Below, in pieces: positions 42,380-51,686 of a stretch of 64,000 bases of DNA. The stretch comes from Blautia sp. MSJ-19. GTDB lineage: Bacteria > Bacillota > Clostridia > Lachnospirales > Lachnospiraceae. The first letter of the stretch is position 1, and each line of letters opens with the position of its first letter. Location: the NCBI RefSeq assembly GCF_018918125.1, contig NZ_JAHLQA010000039.1, positions 62,001 to 126,000 of the forward strand, given 5' to 3'. The position numbers and the translations under genes were made by a program. The notes beneath the pieces were generated by a model, which was not told where the DNA came from, searched no databases, and worked only from the letters and a program-made list of their open reading frames with translations.

Positions 42380-44914
42380 ATGAAAGAAAAAAATATCTAT
42401 TTGGATCCTTCTGATCTGAATGCACCGGAAGTTGAACAAAGTTTGTTCAGAACTATTTTTCGGGCACTGGGAAGGGATTATGTAAATATCTGTCTGATCA
42501 ATATAGCAGGCAGAACAGTAAAAATATTAAAAGAAAAGACATATCTCAAAAACAGACCGGCAGTGTCGACATTACAGAGCTATTCATACGATGATGTGTG
42601 CAGACATTCTGTTTTAGACAAGGTTCCGGCAGAGAAGCGGGAAAAAATAATGAAAAAAATCCGCTTTGAACGAGTGTTGGAGATCCTTTCCTATAAGCAG
42701 GAATACAGCTTTACGTTTGAAATGCTGGAAGGAAAGAAAAAACATGTCTGCCAGATGAAATATTTTCGCCTGGATGATGAGAAACATATTCTCATGGGTT
42801 TTCGTCTGGTAGATGATATCGTTGCGAGTGAAAAAGAACATCAGAAATCACTGGCAAAAGCGGTTGCAGTGGCAGAGCAGGCATATATGGCAGCCGAGAA
42901 TGCAAACAGAGCAAAAACAACGTTCCTGAGTAATATGTCACACGACATTCGCACTCCAATGAACGGAATCATTGGCATGACAACGATTGCAGAGGCGCAC
43001 CTTGATGACAGGGAGAGAGTACGTGAATGTCTGGAAAAAATTATGGGAGCCAGCAGTCATCTGCTTTCTCTGATCAATGATGTTTTGGATGTGTCACGGA
43101 TTGAATCAGGACGAATACTTCTGGCAGAAGAAGCATTCAGCATTCCGGATATCTTTGAAAATATGATCAATATGATTTCACCGCAGATTATGAATAAAAA
43201 TCATGAACTTTATATTAATATCTGTGATGTGGTTCATGAAGCTGTGGTAGGAGATTCCCTGCGTCTGCAGCAGGTATTTATGAATATTGTGGGAAATGCG
43301 ATCAAGTATACCCCGGATGGAGGAAAGATTACAGTGGGGCTGCAGGAAATTCCTTCAGATACAGTATTCTATTCAGAATATGTTTTTTCCTGTGAAGATA
43401 ATGGATACGGAATGCATCCGGATTTTGTAAATAAGATGTTTATTCCATTTGAAAGAGCAGATGATGAGCGCTTAAAGGGGATTCAGGGAACCGGACTTGG
43501 TATGGTGATAACCAAGAATATTCTGGAGATGATGGATGGAAATATCAATGTTGAGAGTGAGTATGGAAAAGGTACTCGTTTTACGGCACATTTCCGAATT
43601 AAGAATCAAAATAAACTGCTTGAAAATGATAAGCTGCCAGAAAATATGTCGGTTCTGATCGTTGACGATGATGAGGCAACAGGAGAAAGTACTTCACTGA
43701 CACTGGAAAGCCTTGGAATTCGTAATAAATATGCTGCAACAGGAATGGAAGCAATAGAAATGGTTAAAAATACAGTGAAAAACGGTAAGCCATTTCGTGT
43801 ATGCCTGATTGACTGGAAAATGCCGGATATGGATTGTATGGAAATCGTTCGGCAGGTGCGACGATATGGTGGGGCGGAAATGTCGATCGTGATTATTTCT
43901 GCTTATGACTGGTCGGAGATTGAAATGAATGCAAGAGCTGCAGGTGCGGACAGTTTTATGACAAAGCCGTTGTTTCGGTCAAAACTGATTGGAAAATTAA
44001 AAGAGGTCACAGACTCTATTCCGGAAGAGCAAAAAGAAAATATTCTTGAAAAATATACAGAAAAGAATTATGAAGACAAGAGAATTCTTCTGGTAGATGA
44101 TAATGATCTGAATCGTGAGATTGCCCGGGAAATTCTTGAAATGACACATGTCATGGTAGAAGAGGCAGAAGATGGCAAACAGGCAGTGGAGATGTTTGAA
44201 AAGAGTGAGGAAAAACACTACGATATGATTTTGATGGATATCCAGATGCCGGTTATGAACGGACATGAGGCAACAAAAATAATCCGCCGGATGAATCGTC
44301 CCGATGCAGTATCGGTTCCGATCATTGCAATGAGTGCAAATGCCTTTGTCGAAGATGTGGAAAATTCACGTCTTGCAGGTATGAACAGCCATATTTCAAA
44401 GCCGGTGAATATTGCAAAATTGCTTGGAATCATGGAGGACTATCTGGGAAGCCGCGTCAAGAGATCGGTCCTCAGACTTGTAGATGATAATGCAAATCTG
44501 CAGGTGACTCCGGCAAGATATTATGAGGAGTTGTATTTTGCAAATGGCTCTGTTAATATGTCAGAAGAGAACGAGCGTGTCTGCATTAATGTTCTGGACA
44601 AAAACGGTGCGGTTGGTATCTTTGGCCTGTTGGAGCAGAAGGATTTTCCAATCTATTGTGTATCCGGATTTGCTCTTACTGCACTTGGCTATTCTTTTGA
44701 AGAACTGATGGATGCATCGGAAGGATTTTTTATTGATCTTATCCATGAGGATGACCGTCAGAGATTTATAGAAGAATTCTACGACAAAGGAAAGAAACGT
44801 CAGTATCGAATGAGGAGAAAGAACGGAGATATAGTTCTCGCAACTACATATTCAGCAGACACAGAGCTGGTGGATGGTGGAAAAGCAAAGATGCTTTCAC
44901 TGCGAGTAGAATAA
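42380..44914 (+). CDS. Hybrid sensor kinase with two receivers and C-terminal PAS domain
   Basis: An 844-residue cytoplasmic protein with no membrane segment. Order: an N-terminal PAS-like region (about 20-155), a coiled linker, HisKA phosphoacceptor (SHDIRTPMNG, H188), HATPase (DNGYGMHPD, GTGLGMVIT), receiver 1 (VDDDEATG; acceptor D478 in LIDWKMP), receiver 2 (VDDNDLNR; D620 in LMDIQMP), and a PAS-like fold (about 735-844) at the very end. An upstream in-frame ATG lies inside the terminator, so the start at 42380 behind AGGAGAG is preferred. No output domain is attached; phosphate may pass to a separate protein, or the protein may act by binding. Its mRNA leader holds a c-di-GMP riboswitch. 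Confidence 0.88.
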   Translation: MKEKNIYLDPSDLNAPEVEQSLFRTIFRALGRDYVNICLINIAGRTVKILKEKTYLKNRPAVSTLQSYSYDDVCRHSVLDKVPAEKREKIMKKIRFERVLEILSYKQEYSFTFEMLEGKKKHVCQMKYFRLDDEKHILMGFRLVDDIVASEKEHQKSLAKAVAVAEQAYMAAENANRAKTTFLSNMSHDIRTPMNGIIGMTTIAEAHLDDRERVRECLEKIMGASSHLLSLINDVLDVSRIESGRILLAEEAFSIPDIFENMINMISPQIMNKNHELYINICDVVHEAVVGDSLRLQQVFMNIVGNAIKYTPDGGKITVGLQEIPSDTVFYSEYVFSCEDNGYGMHPDFVNKMFIPFERADDERLKGIQGTGLGMVITKNILEMMDGNINVESEYGKGTRFTAHFRIKNQNKLLENDKLPENMSVLIVDDDEATGESTSLTLESLGIRNKYAATGMEAIEMVKNTVKNGKPFRVCLIDWKMPDMDCMEIVRQVRRYGGAEMSIVIISAYDWSEIEMNARAAGADSFMTKPLFRSKLIGKLKEVTDSIPEEQKENILEKYTEKNYEDKRILLVDDNDLNREIAREILEMTHVMVEEAEDGKQAVEMFEKSEEKHYDMILMDIQMPVMNGHEATKIIRRMNRPDAVSVPIIAMSANAFVEDVENSRLAGMNSHISKPVNIAKLLGIMEDYLGSRVKRSVLRLVDDNANLQVTPARYYEELYFANGSVNMSEENERVCINVLDKNGAVGIFGLLEQKDFPIYCVSGFALTALGYSFEELMDASEGFFIDLIHEDDRQRFIEEFYDKGKKRQYRMRRKNGDIVLATTYSADTELVDGGKAKMLSLRVE

Positions 44915-44921
44915 ATGTGGG

Positions 44922-44954
44922 GCGACGGAGTTCACCGATGCAAAACTCCGTCGC
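44922..44954. terminator. Hairpin between convergent kinase and AraC genes
   Basis: GCGACGGAGTT pairs with AACTCCGTCGC (11 bp, 11-base loop). No clear T-run follows on either strand, so it may act as a weak bidirectional terminator or message stabiliser. Confidence 0.6.
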
Positions 44955-44960
44955 TATGAT

Positions 44961-45812
44961 TCAGGGTAACAGTTTATTCTGCTGACGATATTGTCTTGGA
45001 GACATTCCGTAGATATTACGGAAAGCTCTGGAGAAATGGAGCTGATTCGGATAACCGACCTGAACGCTGATATCCCCGATAGACAGACTGGTACTGACGA
45101 GCAGAGATGTTGCTTTGCTCATTCGATAGCGGATCAGGAAATCCTGTGGAGACTGCCCGATCATATCTTTGAAAACTTTACCAAAATAACTGCGATCAAG
45201 ATTGCAGCGGTTAGCCATATCTTCGACAGTAATCGGCAATGTATAATTCTGTTCAATAAAAGAAAGTGCTTCCTGTGCGTAAAACCTTGAAAGTTTTCCG
45301 CCCTGAAGCCTTTTTTTATTGGCAGAACCCTGGATAAGGGCATCCATAATGAGATACAGTTGCCCGATGATGCCAAGTGGACGGGAATTATCCGGATACT
45401 GTGTCAGACGCAGCATTGCGTCACGAAGCTGGTCAGCGGCAGCAACAGAAGTTGGATGGAAGACCGGATGATCGTTGGAGAGCCCGGCCTCTTCCATAAG
45501 CTCCCTGGCACGAAGTCCATCGAACTCTACCCAGACATATTCCCAGGGGAATTTCTGGTCAGCACTGTAAAGGTTGATACGTCCCGGTTCAATGAGAAAA
45601 CCGGAATGTGCCTCCATATGGTAAACAGCACTGCCATCTTCTTCTGTAACACTCAGCATTCCTTTACCGGAAATGATATAATGAAAAAGATAATGATTAC
45701 GTACAAATGGACCATAAGAATGCAGGGGTTCACATTTCTCGTAACCGTACTGGTATACGGTCAGGTCAAGAAAACGTTCATCTGAAAATATATGAAAAAT
45801 AGAATCTGACAT
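44961..45812 (-). CDS. AraC-family regulator of the alpha-galactoside locus
   Basis: A 284-residue regulator with an N-terminal cupin sugar-sensing domain (about 20-140; HYIISGKGMLSV, EPGRINLY) and a C-terminal double helix-turn-helix (about 180-280; ITVEDMANRCNLDRSYFGKV, SIGDISVQVGYPNQLHFSRA). It resembles the MsmR/RafR type that activates raffinose and melibiose genes. Start taken as MSDSIF at 45812, 12 bases after AAGGA; in-frame ATGs further upstream lack a usable site. It is divergent from the ABC importer genes, which it probably activates. Confidence 0.88.
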   Translation of the reverse strand: MSDSIFHIFSDERFLDLTVYQYGYEKCEPLHSYGPFVRNHYLFHYIISGKGMLSVTEEDGSAVYHMEAHSGFLIEPGRINLYSADQKFPWEYVWVEFDGLRARELMEEAGLSNDHPVFHPTSVAAADQLRDAMLRLTQYPDNSRPLGIIGQLYLIMDALIQGSANKKRLQGGKLSRFYAQEALSFIEQNYTLPITVEDMANRCNLDRSYFGKVFKDMIGQSPQDFLIRYRMSKATSLLVSTSLSIGDISVQVGYPNQLHFSRAFRNIYGMSPRQYRQQNKLLP

Positions 45813-45918
45813 GGTTTTTATCATTCCTTTCCATAAAATATAGTAAAATATGCATAAAAACGAGATATGAAAATCGTGCAAATTTAACGAAATATGGCTA
45901 TTTAAGACTATTATATAT

Positions 45919-45982
45919 CATAATGCGTAGTAACATCAACATTATTCTTGAAATAACGCATTATGGTATATTTTGATGTTAT
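45919..45982. promoter_or_regulatory. Interleaved inverted repeats between AraC gene and importer operon
   Basis: Two 10-bp inverted repeats are interleaved: CATAATGCGT (45919-45928) with ACGCATTATG (45956-45965), and GTAACATCAA (45930-45939) with TTGATGTTAT (45973-45982; one end mismatch). The matching half-sites lie about 37-43 bases apart centre to centre, roughly four helical turns, which suits a dimeric AraC-type activator. The remaining divergent region (45813-46095) shows no clear promoter boxes. Confidence 0.6.
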
Positions 45983-46095
45983 ACATCTATGTACGAAGCT
46001 TTTATTTTAGTGCTAAAATCAGATCAAACAGAGATGACCGGTCTGAATCTGAACTGCTGGATGGCAGTGAATAGCTGTAAAGAAGGGAGAAACAA

Positions 46096-47388
46096 ATGGG
46101 AAAGCATAAAGTGGGTGCTGTTTTTATTGCAGGGGTACTGACAATGGGAACAGTTATGACAGGATGCTCCGGAAAGGACGAAACAGAGGGCAAAACTGTA
46201 ATTGAAATGGTACAGTATAAACCGGAAGCAGTAGATATTTTTGAACAGTTTCAGGATGAGTTCAATGCAACACATGATGATATTTATTTAAAGATTGACT
46301 CTCCGAACGATGCAATGACGATTCTGAAAACAAGATTTATCCGTGAGGATAATCCGGATATCATCGGAATTGGAGGAGATATCAATTATTCCAATTTTCT
46401 GGATGCAGATATGCTGATGGATATTTCGGATTTTGAAGGACTGAATGATATTAAAGAAAAATATCTGGAGATGAATAAAGATCTCGAATATATACCGAAG
46501 GATGGTGTGTATGCTGTTCCGTATATGGCAAACGCATCCGGAATTCTTTTTAACAGAGATATGTTTGAGGAACATGGATGGCAGGTTCCGACTACATGGA
46601 CAGAATTTACTGACCTGTGCGACCAGATTCAGTCTGAAGGAATTCGACCGTTATATTTTGGTTTTAAAGATACATGGACGACACTGGCACCGTGGAATGC
46701 AATTGCAGTAAGTCTGTGTGATTCTGACCTGACTTATCAGGTAAACAGTGGAAAGACAACATTTGCAGAGAACTACAGAGAAGTGGCGGAAAAGGAAAAG
46801 GCGCTTCTTGCATACGGACAGAAAGATCCGGTAGCGCAGGGATACAATGATGCCTGCACCGCATTTGCAAGAGGGGAATCTGCAATGTTTACAATTGGAA
46901 GTTATGCAATCTCTCAGATTAAATCAGTAAATCCGGATATGAATATTGGCTCTTTTGTATTTCCGGCAAATGATGAAGCAGATAAAAATGTGCTGAATTC
47001 AGGAAATGACCTGATGTTCTGTGTAATGAAGGACTGCGAAAATAAAGAAGCAGCTTATGAAGTGCTCAGTTATATGCTCAAAGATGAAAGTATTAAAAAA
47101 TATCTGGGTTCACAGAGTGCGGTTCCATGTAAAAAGGGCAATTTTGAGATTACTCCGGAGTTGGAAGAGATGCGTGATTATATCGAAAACGGCATTGTGG
47201 CAGATTATCAGGATCATCATTATCCGAGTGAGATGTCGGTAGATGCAATGATCCAGACATATCTGATAGACGACAGTGCTGATGCGACAGACACATTTAT
47301 GAAGCGATTTGATAAAGAATGGATCCGCTATAACAGAGATGTCGTGGCAAAAGTAAAAGCATATGAGGAGGGCAGTGATCATGAATAA
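46096..47388 (+). CDS. ABC importer substrate-binding lipoprotein (alpha-galactoside type)
   Basis: A 430-residue family 1 solute-binding lipoprotein with lipobox MTGC (C24) after a short signal peptide. The MsmE/RafE-like pattern includes PYMANASGILFNRDMFEEHG and WTEFTDLCDQI. Context with AraC and a GH36 enzyme points to raffinose, melibiose or stachyose as ligand. ATG behind AAGAAGGGAGAAACAA. The permease start overlaps its last eight bases. Confidence 0.9.
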   Translation: MGKHKVGAVFIAGVLTMGTVMTGCSGKDETEGKTVIEMVQYKPEAVDIFEQFQDEFNATHDDIYLKIDSPNDAMTILKTRFIREDNPDIIGIGGDINYSNFLDADMLMDISDFEGLNDIKEKYLEMNKDLEYIPKDGVYAVPYMANASGILFNRDMFEEHGWQVPTTWTEFTDLCDQIQSEGIRPLYFGFKDTWTTLAPWNAIAVSLCDSDLTYQVNSGKTTFAENYREVAEKEKALLAYGQKDPVAQGYNDACTAFARGESAMFTIGSYAISQIKSVNPDMNIGSFVFPANDEADKNVLNSGNDLMFCVMKDCENKEAAYEVLSYMLKDESIKKYLGSQSAVPCKKGNFEITPELEEMRDYIENGIVADYQDHHYPSEMSVDAMIQTYLIDDSADATDTFMKRFDKEWIRYNRDVVAKVKAYEEGSDHE

Positions 47389-48265
47389 AAAGCATGGTGC
47401 GTGGAGCAAAAATGAAAAGATATTTCTTGGCCTTCTGGCGCCGATTCTGGTTCTTTTCTTCTGCTTTAATACATTACCGCTGATAAAAGGCTTCTATTAC
47501 GGACTTACAAACTTCCGTGGATATGGAAGTTATGATTTTGTAGGACTTCGGAACTTTGCAGAAATTTTCCAGGATTCCCGTGTAGGCCACTCATACCTGT
47601 TTACATTTAAATATGCACTGGTTATGACAATCGTGGTCAATCTTCTCAGCCTGATCCTGGCACTGGGCCTGAACAGTAAGATCAGGGGAAAAAATGCACT
47701 CAGGGGAATCTATTTTGTACCGAATATTCTGGGTGGTCTGGTTGTCGGTTATATTTTCAGCTTCATTTTTACCTATATTCTGCCGACCATCGGAGAAGTA
47801 ACAGGAATTGGCTTTTTAAAAACAAGTCTCCTTGGAAGCACCAAATGGGCATGGCTTGCAATTGTGATCGTCGGAGCATGGCAGGGAATTGCAATGAATA
47901 CGATTATCTATATTTCCGGGCTGCAGACAGTACCGGAGGAAGTTTATGAGGCATGTATGTTGGATGGGGCATCCGGATGGAAAAAATTTAAGAGCATTAC
48001 ACTTCCATTGATCATGCCATTTGTAACAATCAATCTTGTTCTTTGCATGAAAAATGCACTGATGGTATTTGACCAGATCATGTCTCTGACAAAGGGCGGC
48101 CCGTCACAGAGCACAGAGTCCATTTCCTACCTGATCTATAACAATGGTATGAGTGGTGGACAGTTTGGATTCCAGAGTGCGAATGCATTTGTATTCTTTA
48201 TTGTGATCGTTGCGATATCACTGTTTCAGATGAAATTCCTGGGAAGTAAGGAGGAGCAGTTATAA
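47381..48265 (+). CDS. ABC sugar permease (MsmF/MalF-like)
   Basis: A 294-residue permease with six helices and the EAA loop (VYEACMLDGASGWKKFKSIT). The ATG at 47381, behind GAGGAGGGCAGTGATC, overlaps the end of the binding-protein gene; an upstream in-frame start is less well placed. Its stop overlaps the next ATG in TAATG. Confidence 0.92.
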   Translation: MNKKHGAWSKNEKIFLGLLAPILVLFFCFNTLPLIKGFYYGLTNFRGYGSYDFVGLRNFAEIFQDSRVGHSYLFTFKYALVMTIVVNLLSLILALGLNSKIRGKNALRGIYFVPNILGGLVVGYIFSFIFTYILPTIGEVTGIGFLKTSLLGSTKWAWLAIVIVGAWQGIAMNTIIYISGLQTVPEEVYEACMLDGASGWKKFKSITLPLIMPFVTINLVLCMKNALMVFDQIMSLTKGGPSQSTESISYLIYNNGMSGGQFGFQSANAFVFFIVIVAISLFQMKFLGSKEEQL

Positions 48266-49128
48266 TGAGCAGAACAAAGAAAAAAGAAGGCACTGTTCGT
48301 GGTAAGACTACAAACAGGATCATTAATATTTTACTGGTACTTGGCTGTCTGACGGTCTTATTTCCACTGTATATGACGGTGATCATTGCATTTAAGAAGC
48401 CGTCGGAAATGACAAACGATGTAGCAGGAGCACTGGCATTTCCACAGAAATGGAGCTTTGAAAATTTTGCAGAAGCAATGCGGGTAACAGATTTCTGGCA
48501 TTCACTCGGAAACAGTCTTCTTATTACCGGGGTAACTGTGGTATTATGTATATTAATACATTCGCTTGCCGGTTATCTGATCGGAAGAAAAATGAAACAG
48601 CGTAAGGCATTTAAAGTTGCTTATTATTATATTGTAAGTGGTATGTTTGTACCATTTGCGGTCCTGATGATGCCACTGGTAAAGGAAACTGCACAGTTGG
48701 GAATTGCGAACCGCTTTGGTGTTATCGTATTGTATGTTGTATTTTTTATGCCGATGAATGTACTGCTTTATTCCGGCTATCTGAACAATATCCCGATGGC
48801 ACTGGAGGAAGCTGCCTGTGTGGATGGGGCCGGAGTATGGCAGACATACTGGAAGATCATTTTTCCAAATATGAAACCGATGCATGCAACAGTAGCAGTT
48901 CTCACAGCAATGAGTACCTGGAATGATGTAATGACTCCACTGGTTATCATGTCCGGTACAGATCAGAACACACTGCCGCTGGCACAGCTGAATTTCCAGA
49001 CACAGTTCGGAACGAATTATAACCTGGCATTTGCATCATACCTTCTGGCATTACTTCCAATTTTAATTTTTTATATCATCTGCCAGAAACAGATTATCAA
49101 TGGCGTTGTAAACGGAGCAGTAAAATAA
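48265..49128 (+). CDS. ABC sugar permease (MsmG/MalG-like)
   Basis: A 287-residue permease with six helices and the EAA loop (LEEAACVDGAGVWQTYWKII). Translationally coupled to the previous gene. As in the salvage island, no ATPase gene is present, so a shared ATPase is expected. Confidence 0.92.
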   Translation: MSRTKKKEGTVRGKTTNRIINILLVLGCLTVLFPLYMTVIIAFKKPSEMTNDVAGALAFPQKWSFENFAEAMRVTDFWHSLGNSLLITGVTVVLCILIHSLAGYLIGRKMKQRKAFKVAYYYIVSGMFVPFAVLMMPLVKETAQLGIANRFGVIVLYVVFFMPMNVLLYSGYLNNIPMALEEAACVDGAGVWQTYWKIIFPNMKPMHATVAVLTAMSTWNDVMTPLVIMSGTDQNTLPLAQLNFQTQFGTNYNLAFASYLLALLPILIFYIICQKQIINGVVNGAVK

Positions 49129-49192
49129 TTGTGAAAACATGCATTATAAAATGATTTGTAAAATTATATAAAGACAGAAAGGGAAAATCACA

Positions 49193-51391
49193 ATGGCTAT
49201 CAATATAAAGAATCAGATTTTTACTCTTCATACAAAAAACAGTACTTATCAGATGAAAGTGGACGAGCAGAATATGCTCATCCACACTTATTACGGAAAC
49301 CGTACAGATGATACGGACTGTTCCTATCTGATTCGTATGGCAGACCGTGGATTCAGCGGAAATATCCCGGGAACCGACAGAGAGCGTGTATATTCTCTGG
49401 ATTTCCTGCCGCAGGAGTTTCCGGTATATGGTGATGGAGATTATCGTGTAGACTGTCTGAAGGCAGATCTTGGGAGTGGTGTACAGGATGGAATGTTTTT
49501 CTTTGACAGTTATCAGGTAAGAGAAGGAAAATATAACATTCCGGGGCTTCCGGCATTCTTTTCTTCTGAGAAATCAGAAGGGGAGACGCTGGAGATTGTT
49601 CTGAAAGATACTGTTGAAGAAGTCTATGTACATCTTTTTTATGGAGTCTTCGAAGAGTTGGATATCATTACAAGAGCAGCAGTAGTTGAAAACCGTGGTG
49701 AGAGTGATATTCAGATTTCCAGAATTATGAGTGCGTGTCTGGATCTTGGAATGGGAAAATATGATCTGATTCATTTTTACGGAAAACATGCCGGTGAGCG
49801 TCAGATGGAAAGAAGCAGTCTGCCACACGGTATCACGGAGCTTCGAAGTACCCGTGGAACCTCCAGCCACCAGCATAATCCGTTTGTGATTCTTGCGGAT
49901 AAAGATACTACAGAGAGCACAGGTGAGTGCTACAGTGCATCTTTTCTGTACAGTGGCGGTTTTCATGCACAGGCAGAAGTAGATCAGTTTAATCAGACAA
50001 GACTGGTCATTGGAATTGATGACTATGATTTTTCCTGGAAGCTTAAAAAGGGTGAAAGCTTCAGCACACCTGAGGTATGTCTGACATACAGTGCAGATGG
50101 ATTTTCAAAGCTTTCACAGACATTGCATCAGGCGATCGTGTCGAATCTGATCCGCAGCTGCTGGAAAGACCGTGTGCGTCCGATTCTGGTAAATAACTGG
50201 GAAGCAACCTATTTTGATTTTAACAAAGACAATCTGATCGCAATTGCAAAAGAAGCGGCAGAACTGAATCTGGATATGCTGGTACTGGATGATGGATGGT
50301 TTGGAAAAAGGGATGATGATTTCTCCGGCCTTGGTGACTGGTTTGTAAATGAGAAAAAACTGTGTGGCACCCTTTCTGAGCTGGTGAAAGAAGTGCATGA
50401 TATGGGACTTTCTTTCGGGCTTTGGTTTGAGCCGGAGATGATTTCTGAGGACAGTGACCTGTACCGTGAACATCCGGACTGGGCTCTGGTCGTGCCGGGA
50501 AGACAGCCGATCAGAAGTCGTTCACAGCTGATCCTGGATATGTCGAGAGAAGATGTGACTGATTATCTGACAGAGAGAATCTGTGATATCGTGGAGAAAG
50601 CGGATATCCAGTACATCAAATGGGATATGAACCGCTCCCTTATGGCTGCGTACAGTGCAAAATTTCCACGTGACCGTCAGGGTGAACTGAGACATCGCTA
50701 TGTGCTTGGTCTTTATAAAGTACTGGAGGCTGTAACACAGAGATTTCCGGAACTTCTGATGGAAGGATGCAGCGGCGGCGGCGGACGCTTTGATGCCGGC
50801 ATGCTGTATTACTGTCCGCAGATCTGGTGCAGTGATAATACGGATGCGATCGAGAGACTTCGTATCCAGTATGGCACCTCCTTTGGTTACCCGATGTCTT
50901 CTGTTTCCGCACATGTATCTGTGTGTCCGAACCATCAGAATCATCGTGTGACACCGTTCAAGACAAGAGGAATCTGTGCAATGCAGGGAACCTTCGGGTA
51001 TGAACTGGATCTCAGTAAGATGACAGATGAAGAAAAGAAGATGGCAGGAGAACAGATTGCGTTCTTCAAAGAACATGGAAGACTGTTCCAGTTTGGAGAT
51101 TATTACAGACTGACTTCTCCATTTGAGAACAGAGATTATACCGTATGGGAATATGCAGCACAGGATGGCAGCGAAGCCTGCATGTCAGTGGTTTATACAG
51201 ATATGTATGCCAATGCGGCATCTGATATCGTGAAGTGGAAAGGCCTGGATCTGAAGAAGGTTTATCAGATGCAGATAGATGGAGAATATGTTGGAAACTT
51301 TTCCGGTGCAGCACTGATGCATGCAGGAACTCTCCTTCCATTACCACAGCAAAATTATGATGCATTCCAGATTTATCTGAAAGCGGAATGA
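49193..51391 (+). CDS. Alpha-galactosidase, glycoside hydrolase family 36
   Basis: A 732-residue cytoplasmic alpha-galactosidase that removes galactose from raffinose-family sugars and melibiose. It has the N-terminal beta-sandwich (about 1-325), then the TIM barrel with NNWEATYFD, LDDGWFGKRDDD and FEPEMIS, the nucleophile D478 (IKWDMNRSL) and the acid/base D548 (CSDNTDAIER). There is no signal peptide, which fits import of the intact sugar by the upstream transporter. ATG behind AGAAAGGGAAAATCACA. A terminator follows. Confidence 0.96.
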   Translation: MAINIKNQIFTLHTKNSTYQMKVDEQNMLIHTYYGNRTDDTDCSYLIRMADRGFSGNIPGTDRERVYSLDFLPQEFPVYGDGDYRVDCLKADLGSGVQDGMFFFDSYQVREGKYNIPGLPAFFSSEKSEGETLEIVLKDTVEEVYVHLFYGVFEELDIITRAAVVENRGESDIQISRIMSACLDLGMGKYDLIHFYGKHAGERQMERSSLPHGITELRSTRGTSSHQHNPFVILADKDTTESTGECYSASFLYSGGFHAQAEVDQFNQTRLVIGIDDYDFSWKLKKGESFSTPEVCLTYSADGFSKLSQTLHQAIVSNLIRSCWKDRVRPILVNNWEATYFDFNKDNLIAIAKEAAELNLDMLVLDDGWFGKRDDDFSGLGDWFVNEKKLCGTLSELVKEVHDMGLSFGLWFEPEMISEDSDLYREHPDWALVVPGRQPIRSRSQLILDMSREDVTDYLTERICDIVEKADIQYIKWDMNRSLMAAYSAKFPRDRQGELRHRYVLGLYKVLEAVTQRFPELLMEGCSGGGGRFDAGMLYYCPQIWCSDNTDAIERLRIQYGTSFGYPMSSVSAHVSVCPNHQNHRVTPFKTRGICAMQGTFGYELDLSKMTDEEKKMAGEQIAFFKEHGRLFQFGDYYRLTSPFENRDYTVWEYAAQDGSEACMSVVYTDMYANAASDIVKWKGLDLKKVYQMQIDGEYVGNFSGAALMHAGTLLPLPQQNYDAFQIYLKAE

Positions 51392-51407
51392 GAAAATTAA
51401 AGACAAA

Positions 51408-51453
51408 GGGTCCGAAAAGACAGAGAAAGTTCTGTTTTTCGGATCCTTTTTTT
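51408..51453 (+). terminator. Rho-independent terminator after alpha-galactosidase
   Basis: GGGTCCGAAAA-GACAG pairs with CTGTTTTTCGGATCC, followed by seven Ts. Confidence 0.88.
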
Positions 51454-51686
51454 GGTGCAAATCCAGGAAATATCTAAAAGATAACGTTTTCGCGGAAACT
51501 GAAAAATTGAGAAAAAACTATCTGTATAATAAGGAAAAACAATGCAAAAATCGAAGCATCAGACAACGATTTCAGAGAACAGGATATAAAAATACAAAAT
51601 CACGTGGTATTGTTCTGGTCAAAGAAAAGTGATCACATCTTACGAAGTAGAAGATAAAAAGATATGAGATAAAGGAGCAGAATATT
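51454..51686 (+). promoter_or_regulatory. Leader region of metK operon
   Basis: TATAAT lies at 51525-51530 with a poor -35. Near 51478-51492 the sequence AGATAACGTTTTCGCGG resembles a catabolite-response element read on the minus strand. The transcribed leader would be about 150 bases, yet I find no SAM-I, SAM-II or SMK-box core in it. A ribosome site AAAGGAGCAG precedes metK. Confidence 0.4.

Noticed and set aside
50522-51076. Minus-strand open frame inside the alpha-galactosidase gene
   Set aside because: Shadow of the GH36 coding sequence with no ribosome site or domain.
51454-51686. SAM riboswitch before metK
   Set aside because: The leader is long enough, but I found none of the SAM-I, SAM-II or SMK core sequences, nor a terminator before the start codon.
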